Shown here one piece after another: positions 1-8,028 of a DNA stretch of 58,690 nucleotides (positions are counted from its first letter, which is position 1; the number at the start of each line of letters is the position of its first letter). Position numbers and translations under genes: made by a program. This stretch comes from an uncultured Muribaculaceae bacterium (GTDB lineage: Bacteria; Bacteroidota; Bacteroidia; Bacteroidales; Muribaculaceae): assembly GCA_910584185.1 (NCBI GenBank), contig CAJTYC010000003.1, positions 1 to 58,690 of the forward strand, read 5' to 3'. The notes beneath the pieces are model-generated. The model was not told where the DNA came from, did no database searches, and worked only from the letters and a program-made list of their open reading frames with translations.

Positions 1-884
1 ATTTAGTGAAAATTTTGTTCACTCACAACCGGTCCGAGAATCCGGGAGTACTACATTTGAATTTAGGTACAAATCTTGAACTCATAGACACTTATGCCTT
101 TTCCAAGAGTGGAATTACAGATTTGATAATACCATCTAACGTAAAAGAAATCAGGACAAGCGCATTCAGTGGCAGCGATTTGAAGTCAATTACTATCGGT
201 GCAGGAATCGAGAGGATTGGAGAGCGAGCCTTTGACGGTTCGAACAATCTCGAACGCATAAATGTCACAGCTTTGACACCACCCATTGCATACAACAACA
301 CATTCAGTTGGTACGGATGCTCACTTTATGTGACACCCGGTTGCCGTGAAAGCTATGAAAACAATCCCAACTGTTGGTATCGCTTTAATCATTTTGAGCT
401 TATAGAAGCTGACAAAGTTACGATCAACACCGAGAGCGTGGAAATAGAAGAAGGTAAACCGCTGCAACTGAACGCAACGATCACGCCGGCCAACGCCACT
501 CTCCAGACGATACTCTGGGAGTCGTCAGACCCCACGATTTGCACTGTAGACAACACAGGGCTCGTGACTTTTGTGGCAGGTAACGGCACACGACCTTCAG
601 GGGCGAACATGAAAGTGCCTGCCACGACCGGCAGTGTGGACATCCGTGCGTATACACTTTATGCGGATTCACCCGTGGCGACATGTAAGGTGAATTACAC
701 ACTCAGCGGTATTGAATCGGTGGAAAGCGATTACGAGAGCGAACAAGGCAGAATAAATCCAAATATGCCCGACCGAATCTATACGCTTGACGGCTATGAG
801 ATTGCCACGGATGCAAATGCTTTGCCACGTGGTGTATATATCCGGGTGCATGATGGCAGGACTGAAAAATTTATCGTAAGGTAA
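1..884 (+). CDS. BspA-like leucine-rich repeat surface protein, 3' part (5' end outside window)
   Basis: The frame is open to the left edge, so the true start lies upstream; the GTG at 6 is only the first in-window start codon. Visible residues 1-130 are BspA/TpLRR-type leucine-rich repeats, with phrases such as NLELIDTYAFSKSGI and LERINVTALTPP. Residues about 135-230 resemble a bacterial Ig-like (BIG2) domain (INTESVEIEEGKPLQLNATI). The last 35 residues (IYTLDGYEIAT...LPRGVYI...EKFIVR) look like the C-terminal tails of Bacteroidales exported proteins that resemble type IX sorting domains. An exported, surface-exposed adhesin-like role is inferred from the fold; the ligand is unknown. Confidence 0.8.
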   Translation, partial: LVKILFTHNRSENPGVLHLNLGTNLELIDTYAFSKSGITDLIIPSNVKEIRTSAFSGSDLKSITIGAGIERIGERAFDGSNNLERINVTALTPPIAYNNTFSWYGCSLYVTPGCRESYENNPNCWYRFNHFELIEADKVTINTESVEIEEGKPLQLNATITPANATLQTILWESSDPTICTVDNTGLVTFVAGNGTRPSGANMKVPATTGSVDIRAYTLYADSPVATCKVNYTLSGIESVESDYESEQGRINPNMPDRIYTLDGYEIATDANALPRGVYIRVHDGRTEKFIVR

Positions 885-1190
885 GTACCTCATATAAATC
901 TTGAATATACTTTAAAATTATTGGAGGTGGACACTCATAACGTGTTCGCCTCTTTTTGTGTCTACTTTGTGGTAATTATTAATTTTAAGGTTTTAAGGAC
1001 TTTTGGGAGTTTAAGGAGTTTAGGGTCTTTAAGATCTTTAAGGACTTTTTGGGACTTTTGGGGCTTTTGTTGGTTTATATATCAGTTGGTGGTGTTTTTT
1101 ATAAATTTGGGTATTTTCTTGCTTAATTAATTGATTTAGGATATATTTGCTATTGTAATTTACTTTCTTTATTGACTTAGCTTAATTGGC
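885..1190. other. Intergenic spacer with 9-bp-period repeat
   Basis: This 306-bp AT-rich spacer has no convincing gene. An ORF at 921-1130 reads mostly through repeats and is rejected. Positions 983-1069 hold a degenerate array with a 9-bp period (units like TTTAAGGAC and CTTTTGGGA). I see no good promoter match before the gene at 1191. Confidence 0.6.
983..1069. repeat. Left 9-bp-period array (TTTAAGGAC-like units)
   Basis: About nine degenerate units of nine bases. Its right end (1038-1069) is almost identical to the right end of the array at 1735-1799, so the two form direct repeats around the four-helix-bundle gene. Confidence 0.75.
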
Positions 1191-1736
1191 ATGCATGAAT
1201 TGATTCCTCATATCGGAAACTATAAGAAACTTCTCAGCTATCAGAAGGCTGATGTCATATATCAAATGACTTTTGATTTCTGTAGCCGGTTTCTTCAGAA
1301 AGGGGACCGCACTGTTGACCAAATGGTGCAGGCGGCTCGCAGCGGAAAGCAAAATATCATTGAGGGGTGTGCCGCTTCTTGCACCTCTGCTAAGACTGAG
1401 ATTAAGCTTGTCAATGTTGCTAAGGCAAGCCTTAAGGAACTTCTTGAGGACTATGAGGACTTTCTTAAGACTCGGGGATACCGTCAATGGGAATCGGGGA
1501 GCATCGAATATGAGACCATGCGTGCTTTGGGAAGAAATCATAATGATGCTGAATTTTTTATGGGAATTGCAGCTCGCCGTCCCGCTGCGACTATTGCAAA
1601 TATGGCTATTATCCTGATTAATCAGGCAGACTATCTATTGCATCGGCAGCTTGAACGGTTGGAACGGGATTTTCTTGAAAACGGCGGCTTTTCTGAACGG
1701 ATGGCCAGCCTTCGAAAGAAACACCGCGGTTTTTAG
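1191..1736 (+). CDS. Four-helix-bundle protein (S23/IVP-like family)
   Basis: A 181-residue helical protein of the family first found in intervening sequences of 23S rRNA genes and related to the Avd accessory proteins of diversity-generating retroelements. The signature is the block MVQAARSGKQNIIEGCAA near residues 44-61, followed by S..TEIKLVNVAKASLKELLEDYEDFL. This member carries the longer C-terminal part seen in some Bacteroidales copies. Members are small basic bundles thought to bind nucleic acid; the role of stand-alone copies is not known. The gene is bracketed by near-identical repeat arrays (983-1069 and 1735-1799), which suggests a cassette. No reverse transcriptase or variable repeat is nearby, so a diversity-generating element is not supported. 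Confidence 0.85.
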   Translation: MHELIPHIGNYKKLLSYQKADVIYQMTFDFCSRFLQKGDRTVDQMVQAARSGKQNIIEGCAASCTSAKTEIKLVNVAKASLKELLEDYEDFLKTRGYRQWESGSIEYETMRALGRNHNDAEFFMGIAARRPAATIANMAIILINQADYLLHRQLERLERDFLENGGFSERMASLRKKHRGF

Positions 1737-1799
1737 GGGCTTTAAAGACCTTAAGGACTTTAAGGTCTTTAAGGACTTTTGGGACTTTGGGGCTTTTGG
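1735..1799. repeat. Right 9-bp-period array (TTTAAGGAC-like units)
   Basis: About seven units of nine bases, starting at the stop codon of the four-helix-bundle gene. The last 31 bases match the end of the left array with two single-base length differences. A three-unit array of the same type lies at 32674-32700. Confidence 0.75.
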
Positions 1800-1823
1800 A
1801 TTATTTTAATAAAATTTATTTAT

Positions 1824-2378
1824 ATGAAGGGATTCACTTGTTTGTTTTGGACGAAGTTGGGGCTGGTAGTTCTTGCTTTTGGGCTTGGGGGTTGCCTTTC
1901 TTCTTGCTCTAAGGAGGAGCCTCTTGGTCATATTCCTAATCATGAGGCTAATGGTGGATCCGGTGGTAATTCTGATAGTGGCCAGAATGGTGGTTCTGAT
2001 GGCACGAATGGCGAGAATAATGGCGAGAATAATGGCGAGAATGGTGGAAGTTCCAATGGGGGTGATAATGGGGAGGTTGTTGAGGGTGATTTGCGGATTG
2101 TTGGGGATTGGGTTCGCAGCGATGGCTTGGAGAAGATTTCTTTTAAGGAGGATGGATGGTTTGGTGGTTATTCTGCTGTTGGTGATGAGGGGGAGTGGGA
2201 ACTTTGTGAGGAAGGGCATTATGTTTATAAAGACCTTAGCCGGCGGGTTTGGATTGAGACATTTGTTGATGGGGAGGACCGCAGTGCTGTTTATCGCACC
2301 GTTTTTGGGGATGACGATACTTTGACTTTGTGGTCTGAGGATAACCGTCGGCGCGATTTCAAGAAAATTTATTCTTAA
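1824..2378 (+). CDS. Putative lipoprotein with Gly/Asn-rich linker
   Basis: I start at the ATG at 1824 rather than the longer reading from 1779, because it gives a compact signal peptide (MKGFTCLFWTKLGLVVLAFG) followed by two cysteines in LGGCLSSCSKEE; either could be lipidated. A low-complexity linker of G, N, S, D and E follows (residues about 40-80, with the unit NGEN repeated), encoded by imperfect 12-bp DNA repeats. The last 100 residues form a compact domain opening LRIVGDWVRSDGLEKISFKEDG, which suggests a lipocalin-like or small beta-barrel fold. No family is recognised with confidence. Outer membrane attachment is inferred. The linker repeat should vary in length between strains. Confidence 0.7.
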   Translation: MKGFTCLFWTKLGLVVLAFGLGGCLSSCSKEEPLGHIPNHEANGGSGGNSDSGQNGGSDGTNGENNGENNGENGGSSNGGDNGEVVEGDLRIVGDWVRSDGLEKISFKEDGWFGGYSAVGDEGEWELCEEGHYVYKDLSRRVWIETFVDGEDRSAVYRTVFGDDDTLTLWSEDNRRRDFKKIYS

Positions 2379-2517
2379 TTTATTGTCGTCGCCGAAGGCT
2401 CCTCCCTCCCGGTGGCTTCGCGTCGGGTTGGTACTTGCCGGTATCACTTAAATCTTTATAGGCTGCAAAGATTGGAAAAAAAATTGGAAAAAGATTAAAT
2501 GGAGTTTGGAAATGTGC

Positions 2518-2685
2518 TTATAGTCACAACAGGAAATATTCGTGCATTTTGATAAATATCTTTTGCGCATCTTCGTCCCGGCTCATCAGTCAAGTGGGAG
2601 CCGCCACATTCCATCTTCGCCGGAACGAATATCCGACAAAATCTTATTTCTAAAAATGCACGAATATTTCCTGTTGTGACTATAA
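2518..2685. mobile_element. MITE-like palindromic element with 33-bp perfect terminal inverted repeats
   Basis: Positions 2518-2550 and 2653-2685 are perfect reverse complements (33 bp each, beginning TTATAGTCACAACAGG) around a 102-bp core. The core has smaller inverted repeats (2572-2582 with 2619-2629, one mismatch; 2580-2584 with 2598-2602). There is no transposase. TA lies at both outer ends, which would fit a TA target duplication, but with an inverted repeat this cannot be separated from the arms themselves. It could instead be a long RNA hairpin or a recombinase substrate. Confidence 0.65.
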
Positions 2686-2713
2686 TTTGGAAAATTTTCA
2701 TTAATTTTACAGT

Positions 2714-2739
2714 CAGATTGCGGAAGAAGTCGCAATCTG
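2714..2739 (+). promoter_or_regulatory. Hairpin in the rsmH leader
   Basis: CAGATTGCG (2714-2722) pairs perfectly with CGCAATCTG (2731-2739) around an 8-base loop. The stem ends 7 bases before the rsmH ATG, so it should affect ribosome access. No T-run follows, so it is not a terminator. Confidence 0.5.
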
Positions 2740-2746
2740 TAACTTC

Positions 2747-3655
2747 ATGGAATCAAACATCTACCATATACCGGCCCTCTACCGGGAATCAATAGAGGGA
2801 TTATCAATCAAGCCTTCAGGGGTTTACATAGATGCTACGTTTGGTGGCGGCGGTCATTCGCGGGGTATACTTGAGCAGCTTGGCGAAGAGGGTAAGCTGT
2901 ATGGGTTTGACCGCGATATGGACGCTATCTGCAATAAGCCGGATAGCTGTCAGTTTACATTTGTACATTCCGACTTCCGCTACCTTAGCAACTTCCTGCA
3001 TTACTACGGAGAGGATGGCGTGGATGGCATCTTGGCCGACCTCGGGGTATCGTTTCACCACTTCGACTCGGCGGAGCGCGGATTTTCGTTCAGGAGCGAT
3101 GCACCGCTCGACATGCGGATGAACCGTAACGGGGGCAAGACCGCAGCCGACATAGTGGCTGACTACAGCAAAGAGGAGCTTGAGGGGATGTTCAGGTCGT
3201 ACACCGACCTGAAGCGTCCTGGGCAGATAGCCACATCGATAGTGAAGGCACGCGAAGCGTCGCCCATCACCACTACATTCGGACTTGTGGAGGCAGTGAA
3301 AGGGAGCATCAGCCCCAAGTCAGAAAAGAAAGACTTGGCACAGGTGTTCCAGGCACTGCGCATAGAGGTCAACGGCGAGATGGGCTCTCTCCGGGGACTG
3401 TTGGAACAATCGCTGAAAGTGCTCAAGCCCGGAGGGAGGCTTGCCATTATCACCTACCACAGCATCGAAGACCGCATGGTGAAGAACTTCATGCGGAGCG
3501 GCAACGTGGAGGGAAAAGTGGAGCAAGACATCTACGGGCGCGTTGAGACACCTTGGAAAGTGATTACACGGAGTCCGATAGTGCCGACAAAAGAGGAGGT
3601 GGAGCGGAATCCGCGAAGCCGTAGCGCCAAACTGCGCATTGCAGAGAAGATATGA
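2747..3655 (+). CDS. rsmH: 16S rRNA (cytosine(1402)-N(4))-methyltransferase
   Basis: RsmH (MraW) methylates N4 of C1402 in the decoding centre of 16S rRNA using S-adenosylmethionine. The 302-residue length is typical. The SAM-binding motif DATFGGGGHS is at residues 29-38. GILADLGVSFHHFDSAERGFSF is the family signature (quoted only in part as DLGVSFHHFDSAERGFSF), followed by PLDMRM. The C-terminus has GGRLAIITYHSIEDRMVK and ends in NPRSRSAKLRIAEK. It is the first gene of the dcw cluster here. No mraZ precedes it; instead there are a palindromic element and a leader hairpin. Confidence 0.97.
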   Translation: MESNIYHIPALYRESIEGLSIKPSGVYIDATFGGGGHSRGILEQLGEEGKLYGFDRDMDAICNKPDSCQFTFVHSDFRYLSNFLHYYGEDGVDGILADLGVSFHHFDSAERGFSFRSDAPLDMRMNRNGGKTAADIVADYSKEELEGMFRSYTDLKRPGQIATSIVKAREASPITTTFGLVEAVKGSISPKSEKKDLAQVFQALRIEVNGEMGSLRGLLEQSLKVLKPGGRLAIITYHSIEDRMVKNFMRSGNVEGKVEQDIYGRVETPWKVITRSPIVPTKEEVERNPRSRSAKLRIAEKI

Positions 3656-3818
3656 TAAGTATTGGGTTATAGTTATTAGTTATGAAGTAATTTGTATTAT
3701 AACTTTTTATAATACAAAAATTCAATTTATAATAGATAATATACAATCATAGATCATTCATATCACAGATTCTCATAATATAGATAACACCTGCATCAAG
3801 ACAAAACACAGGAGGGAA

Positions 3819-4196
3819 ATGGGAAAAGAAGAAAGGAGCGATGCCGTCAATAAGGGTGCGGCAACTAAGAAAAGAAAGAGTCAGAACACATGGCTTAACG
3901 AGCTGCGCTACGGCAGGTCGATTTCGGTGGAATTTTTCAAGAGCAACGCCTGGTTGCTGTTGATAATCGTTGTGGCTGTGATAGCCCTGATAGGCCTGCG
4001 CTACAAGACTAAGACAAAGATGTCGGAGATAAAGAAGCTTAACACCGAGCTGACCCGCGCCGAGAGCGAGAAACTTCAGGAGAAGTCGGCATACATGTCG
4101 CTGATACGCGAGACAGAGATGCGCCGCATGGTTCGCGAGAAAGGTCTGCCACTGGAATTTCAGGAACAGCCACCTTATGAACTCAGCGACGATTAG
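3819..4196 (+). CDS. ftsL: FtsL-like cell division protein
   Basis: A 125-residue single-pass protein in the position of ftsL between rsmH and ftsI. The first 45 residues are basic and cytoplasmic, residues about 46-65 (WLLLIIVVAVIALIGL) form the membrane helix, and residues about 70-105 form a heptad-like periplasmic coiled coil. FtsL partners DivIC/FtsB-type proteins and FtsQ and helps activate FtsWI. FtsL sequences diverge strongly, so the call rests on topology and position. GGAGGG ends 2 bases before the ATG, which is too close for a normal Shine-Dalgarno site. The 163-bp gap from rsmH is AT-rich and shows nothing clear. Confidence 0.85.
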   Translation: MGKEERSDAVNKGAATKKRKSQNTWLNELRYGRSISVEFFKSNAWLLLIIVVAVIALIGLRYKTKTKMSEIKKLNTELTRAESEKLQEKSAYMSLIRETEMRRMVREKGLPLEFQEQPPYELSDD

Positions 4197-4241
4197 GAAT
4201 TTTGAATTTTGAATTTGGGAGAATAGAATAAAGGGATTTCG

Positions 4242-6368
4242 ATGGCAGCTAAAAAGAATAACAAGACAACCATATTATATCGCTACGGACTTATCACCAT
4301 CTTGTTTGTGGCGTTTGGGGTGGTGATTATGGGTAAGCTCTTCGACACTACGGTGATCGAGGCGAGCGATTGGAATGCGCGCGCCAAGGCAGAGCTGTCG
4401 CGCATCGACACCATAGCCCCTGAAAGGGGGAACATACTTTCGGACAACGGCAACATCCTGGCCTGCAACCTGAGAGTCTATGATATACTCCTGGACTTGC
4501 GTCACGACCAGTTCAAGAAGATGAAAGTGTTGCCCTGGAGGTCAATTGACTCCTTGGCCGACTCACTTGACCGGTATTATCCGCGCATCGCAGACTTGCT
4601 GTCGCGACCGGCTGACACAATAAAGAAATATTCGTGGCACGCCAAACTCAAGAAAGAGTTCGAGCGTCCGGACTCGCTGCGCAAGCGGGCGTTGCGAATC
4701 TGCCAGAAGAAGACACTTGAAGATTATGACAGGATACGCAACTTCCCGTTGCTCAAGAACATGAAAGGCCGTGGGTCACGCTTGCCGCTCTACAAGACAG
4801 GTCGCAACATGCGCATCTACCCGTACGGCAAGATGGCATACCGCAGCATAGGGCGCGTGAACGAGAACTTCGAGACACGCCAGATACATGGCTACTCCGG
4901 GCTTGAGAAATTCCTGGACACATTGCTCTACGGCAAGCCGGGATTGGCGAAGAAAGTGGCCCTTACCAACGGCATAACCAACTGGGTCAGTACACCTCCT
5001 CAACGAGGTTTCGATATACACACCACTATCAACATCGACCTGCAGGATATGCTCGAAGAGGAGCTTCACAAAATCTGCAAGGATGCCAATGCGGAGTGGG
5101 GCACGGCGGTCCTGATGGAGGTCAGCACGGGTGAGATTAAAGCGATAAGCAACATCGAACGGCTTGAGAACGGCACCTACGGCGAGGCCCTGAACAGGGC
5201 AGTTCTCCCCTTCGAGCCGGGCTCGGTGATGAAACCGATATCGCTGATGATAGCCTTTGAAGATGGCTTGGTGCACAGTGTCAACGACATGGTTGATTGC
5301 AGTCCGTTCATGAAAACGAGTGACCCTCACGGCGGAGGCATGAAGACGATGAAGCAAGTTATAGAGCAATCGTCGAACACAGGCATAGCCCGCGTGATAT
5401 TCAGGGGCTACTCCCAGCATCCGGAGAAATTTTATGACCGTCTGAAAGGGTTGGGCTTCTTCGAGCCCATGCGCTCCGGCATCGCCGGCGAGCAGACCCC
5501 CCGCATAAGACGGCTCACCGACAAAGACTCCAAAGGGCGCAACATCACGATGACCGCGCGGCACCTCGACTTGGCACGCCAGGCCTATGGCTACAACACA
5601 GAGCTGCCACCGCTCTTCACCCTCTCCGTCTACAACGCGATAGCCAACAACGGCAAATACGTGCGGCCGCACTTAGTGCGTAGCCTTATAGACGAGAACG
5701 GGCGCGACTCGGTGCTGAAGATAGACTACATACGCGACAGCATCTGCTCTGCGGCCACGGCACGTAAGGTGCGTGAATGTATAAAAGAGGTGGTATGGGG
5801 CGACCACGGCACAGCGCGCATGGTGCGCGACGACCGAGTCTGCGTGGTGGGCAAGACCGGCACGGCCTATCCGGTGGAGAAAGGTGTCTACAACACCTCG
5901 AAGCGACGCTACGCCTTCGCCGGCTTCTTCCCTTATGACCATCCGCAATACAGCTGTATTGCGCTGGTGCTCGGCAATGCCGGCAACTCGGCCAACCGCA
6001 CGTCAGGACAGGTGGTCAAGAACATGGCCATCAAGATGTATTCGCGAGGCATGCTCAACAACGCATCGACCTATACATCAGAGAAGAAAGAGAGCAAACC
6101 TACACTGTCGGCATCGACCGGCAACGGGTTCACAAAGACAGCCGGAGCCTTGGGCATAACAGGACTCAAGCAGATTAAAGGCAACGCTCGGAAAGGGAAC
6201 GGCGTGCCCGATGTGAGGGGCTATGATGTGACCTCGGCAGTTCGCATACTGGAGAGCTGCGGGCTAAACGTGTGCACGAACGGCTCAGGGCACGTGGTGG
6301 GGCAGAGCATCGCGCCCGGCTCCACATTGCGGTGCGGTGCGCACATCATGCTGACACTCCGGAATTAG
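4242..6368 (+). CDS. ftsI: Septal peptidoglycan transpeptidase FtsI (PBP3) with PASTA domain
   Basis: A class B penicillin-binding protein that cross-links septal peptidoglycan with its partner glycosyltransferase FtsW. It has a short cytoplasmic tail, a membrane helix at residues about 14-33, the PBP dimerisation domain (APERGNILSDNGNILA), then the transpeptidase domain. The active-site motifs are SVMK (Ser328-Lys331), SSN (377-379) and KTG (538-540). Residues about 650-708 form one PASTA domain (GVPDVRGYDVTSAVRILESC). The 708-residue length is usual for Bacteroidales. Its stop codon lies inside a 7-bp-period repeat (6362-6396). Confidence 0.97.
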   Translation: MAAKKNNKTTILYRYGLITILFVAFGVVIMGKLFDTTVIEASDWNARAKAELSRIDTIAPERGNILSDNGNILACNLRVYDILLDLRHDQFKKMKVLPWRSIDSLADSLDRYYPRIADLLSRPADTIKKYSWHAKLKKEFERPDSLRKRALRICQKKTLEDYDRIRNFPLLKNMKGRGSRLPLYKTGRNMRIYPYGKMAYRSIGRVNENFETRQIHGYSGLEKFLDTLLYGKPGLAKKVALTNGITNWVSTPPQRGFDIHTTINIDLQDMLEEELHKICKDANAEWGTAVLMEVSTGEIKAISNIERLENGTYGEALNRAVLPFEPGSVMKPISLMIAFEDGLVHSVNDMVDCSPFMKTSDPHGGGMKTMKQVIEQSSNTGIARVIFRGYSQHPEKFYDRLKGLGFFEPMRSGIAGEQTPRIRRLTDKDSKGRNITMTARHLDLARQAYGYNTELPPLFTLSVYNAIANNGKYVRPHLVRSLIDENGRDSVLKIDYIRDSICSAATARKVRECIKEVVWGDHGTARMVRDDRVCVVGKTGTAYPVEKGVYNTSKRRYAFAGFFPYDHPQYSCIALVLGNAGNSANRTSGQVVKNMAIKMYSRGMLNNASTYTSEKKESKPTLSASTGNGFTKTAGALGITGLKQIKGNARKGNGVPDVRGYDVTSAVRILESCGLNVCTNGSGHVVGQSIAPGSTLRCGAHIMLTLRN

Positions 6369-6396
6369 GAGTTAGGAATTAGGAATTAGGAATTAA
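6362..6396. repeat. 7-bp-period repeat (GAATTAG) at the ftsI stop codon
   Basis: Five units of GAATTAG/GAGTTAG begin within the last codons of ftsI and include its stop TAG. The same family follows mraY (9365-9411). Confidence 0.8.
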
Positions 6397-6438
6397 GTGG
6401 GATACTGAACTTACTGAAAATAAAATTGGCATCAACAT

Positions 6439-7908
6439 ATGGAAATCAGGCATAATCTTAGCGAGCTTCTTGGCGACCTCAGGGTGCTGGAAGTGATTGG
6501 AGAAAAAGATAGAGAGATATCGGGAATCACGAGCGACTCGCGGCAGGCCGGCGAAGGGAGTCTTTTTGTGGCAGTGCGCGGAGTTGCAACCGATGCCCAT
6601 AAATTTATACCCGGACTGAAAGGGAAGGGAGTGGCGGCAGTGGTATGCGAAGAACTGCCCTCAGAGGAAGATCGCGATTCAGCCACCACATATGTAAAAG
6701 TGGCCGACAGTGCTGACGCCTTAGGACGATTGGCCTCCGCATGGTATGGCCACCCGTCGTCACACCTCAAGCTCGTGGGAGTGACCGGCACCAACGGCAA
6801 GACCACCACCGCCACCTTGCTCTACGAGATGGCAAAACTTGAGGGCTACAAAGCCGGGCTACTCTCCACAGTGTGCAACTACGTGCACGAGCGAGCCATA
6901 CCGGCGACCCACACCACTCCCGACCCGTTGAGCCTCAACGAACTGCTCAGCGAGATGGTCGAGGCCGGCTGCGACTACGCATTCATGGAAGTGTCGAGCC
7001 ACGCAGCGCATCAGCACCGCATCGCCGGGCTGCAATTTGCCGGCGGAGTCTTCTCCAACCTTACCCGCGACCATATGGACTACCACAAGACGGTGGAGAA
7101 CTATATGAACGCCAAGAAGATGTTTTTCGACATGCTTCCGGCAGGGAGCTTCGCCCTCGTCAACGCAGATGACAAAGCCGGGATGTACATGGTGCAGAAC
7201 ACCAAGGCAAAAGTATACACCTACTCGCTTCGCAGCGATGCAGACTTCAGATGCAAAATCATCGAGACACGTCTCGACGGCACGTTGCTCCAGCTTAACG
7301 GCAAGGATATTGAGGTGAACTTCACGGGACGCTTCAACGCTTATAACCTGACCGCCGTTTATGGAGCATCGATACTTACAGGCTTCCCGCGCGAGGAGGT
7401 AGAGGTGAACATGAGCAGACTGGTTCCGGTGGCAGGACGCTTCCAGACCTTCAGGTCGGAGCGCGGAGTCACTGCAATCGTGGACTACGCGCACACCCCT
7501 GACGCGCTTGTCAACGTGCTCGACACCATCCGCGAGATAGTGGGGAGCGACGGTGGCATTATCACTGTGGTCGGTGCCGGAGGCAACCGTGACCATGGCA
7601 AGCGACCGATGATGGCACTTGAATCGGCCAAGCGGAGCGACCGTGTGATATTGACGAGCGACAATCCGCGCGATGAAGAGCCTGATGCGATAATCGCCGA
7701 CATGAAAGCCGGACTTCGACCTGAAGACATTGCCAAGACACTCTGCATCAGCGACCGTAGGGAAGCGATACGCACGGCGGTGGCATTGGCGCAACCCGGT
7801 GAGGTTATACTGATAGCCGGCAAAGGCCATGAGCCATATCAGGAAGTGAAAGGAGTTAAACACCACTTTGACGACCGCGAAGAAGTGCAAGAAGCGCTTT
7901 TGCAATGA
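6439..7908 (+). CDS. murE: UDP-MurNAc-L-Ala-D-Glu:meso-diaminopimelate ligase
   Basis: MurE adds the third stem-peptide residue to UDP-MurNAc-L-Ala-D-Glu with ATP in the cytoplasm. The ATP-binding loop TGTNGKTTT is at residues 116-124 (Lys121). The DNPR motif that selects meso-diaminopimelate is at residues 408-411 (TSDNPRDEEP), so the predicted substrate is mDAP rather than lysine. The presence of dapB in the same window agrees with this. The 489-residue length is normal. It follows ftsI after 70 bp and the ATG at 6439 matches the family N-terminus. Confidence 0.97.
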   Translation: MEIRHNLSELLGDLRVLEVIGEKDREISGITSDSRQAGEGSLFVAVRGVATDAHKFIPGLKGKGVAAVVCEELPSEEDRDSATTYVKVADSADALGRLASAWYGHPSSHLKLVGVTGTNGKTTTATLLYEMAKLEGYKAGLLSTVCNYVHERAIPATHTTPDPLSLNELLSEMVEAGCDYAFMEVSSHAAHQHRIAGLQFAGGVFSNLTRDHMDYHKTVENYMNAKKMFFDMLPAGSFALVNADDKAGMYMVQNTKAKVYTYSLRSDADFRCKIIETRLDGTLLQLNGKDIEVNFTGRFNAYNLTAVYGASILTGFPREEVEVNMSRLVPVAGRFQTFRSERGVTAIVDYAHTPDALVNVLDTIREIVGSDGGIITVVGAGGNRDHGKRPMMALESAKRSDRVILTSDNPRDEEPDAIIADMKAGLRPEDIAKTLCISDRREAIRTAVALAQPGEVILIAGKGHEPYQEVKGVKHHFDDREEVQEALLQ

Positions 7909-7938
7909 ATAATTAATAATGAATAATTAATAATTATT
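7906..7938. repeat. AT-rich repeat (AATAATTAAT) after murE
   Basis: Two and a half units of about 15 bases start at the murE stop codon. The same sequence recurs after yidD at 25248-25279. Confidence 0.75.
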
Positions 7939-8028
7939 TGACTGTTGCATTTTTTGCAAAGATACTTCAATAGCCACTAAAACAACTACTTAAATAACAA
8001 CTACAACAACCATCAACTATACTGAACG

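Larger units (their letters stand above)
2379..2746. other. Intergenic region before the dcw cluster
   Basis: This 368-bp spacer holds a 168-bp palindromic element (2518-2685) and a 9-bp-stem hairpin directly before rsmH (2714-2739). mraZ, which often heads this cluster, is not here. I find no full TTTG-N20-TAnnTTTG promoter. Confidence 0.7.

Noticed and set aside
1191..1736. Avd accessory gene of a diversity-generating retroelement
   Set aside because: The family is related, but no reverse transcriptase, template repeat or variable repeat is found nearby.
1806..2447. 213-residue minus-strand ORF opposite the lipoprotein
   Set aside because: An Ile/Thr-rich low-complexity product of the GGT/AAT repeats read in antisense.
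7937..7968. TTTG followed by TTGCATTTTTTGCAAAGATAC as a promoter for mraY
   Set aside because: The -33 box is present but no TAnnTTTG follows at 19-21 bases, and mraY is more simply read from the upstream dcw transcript.
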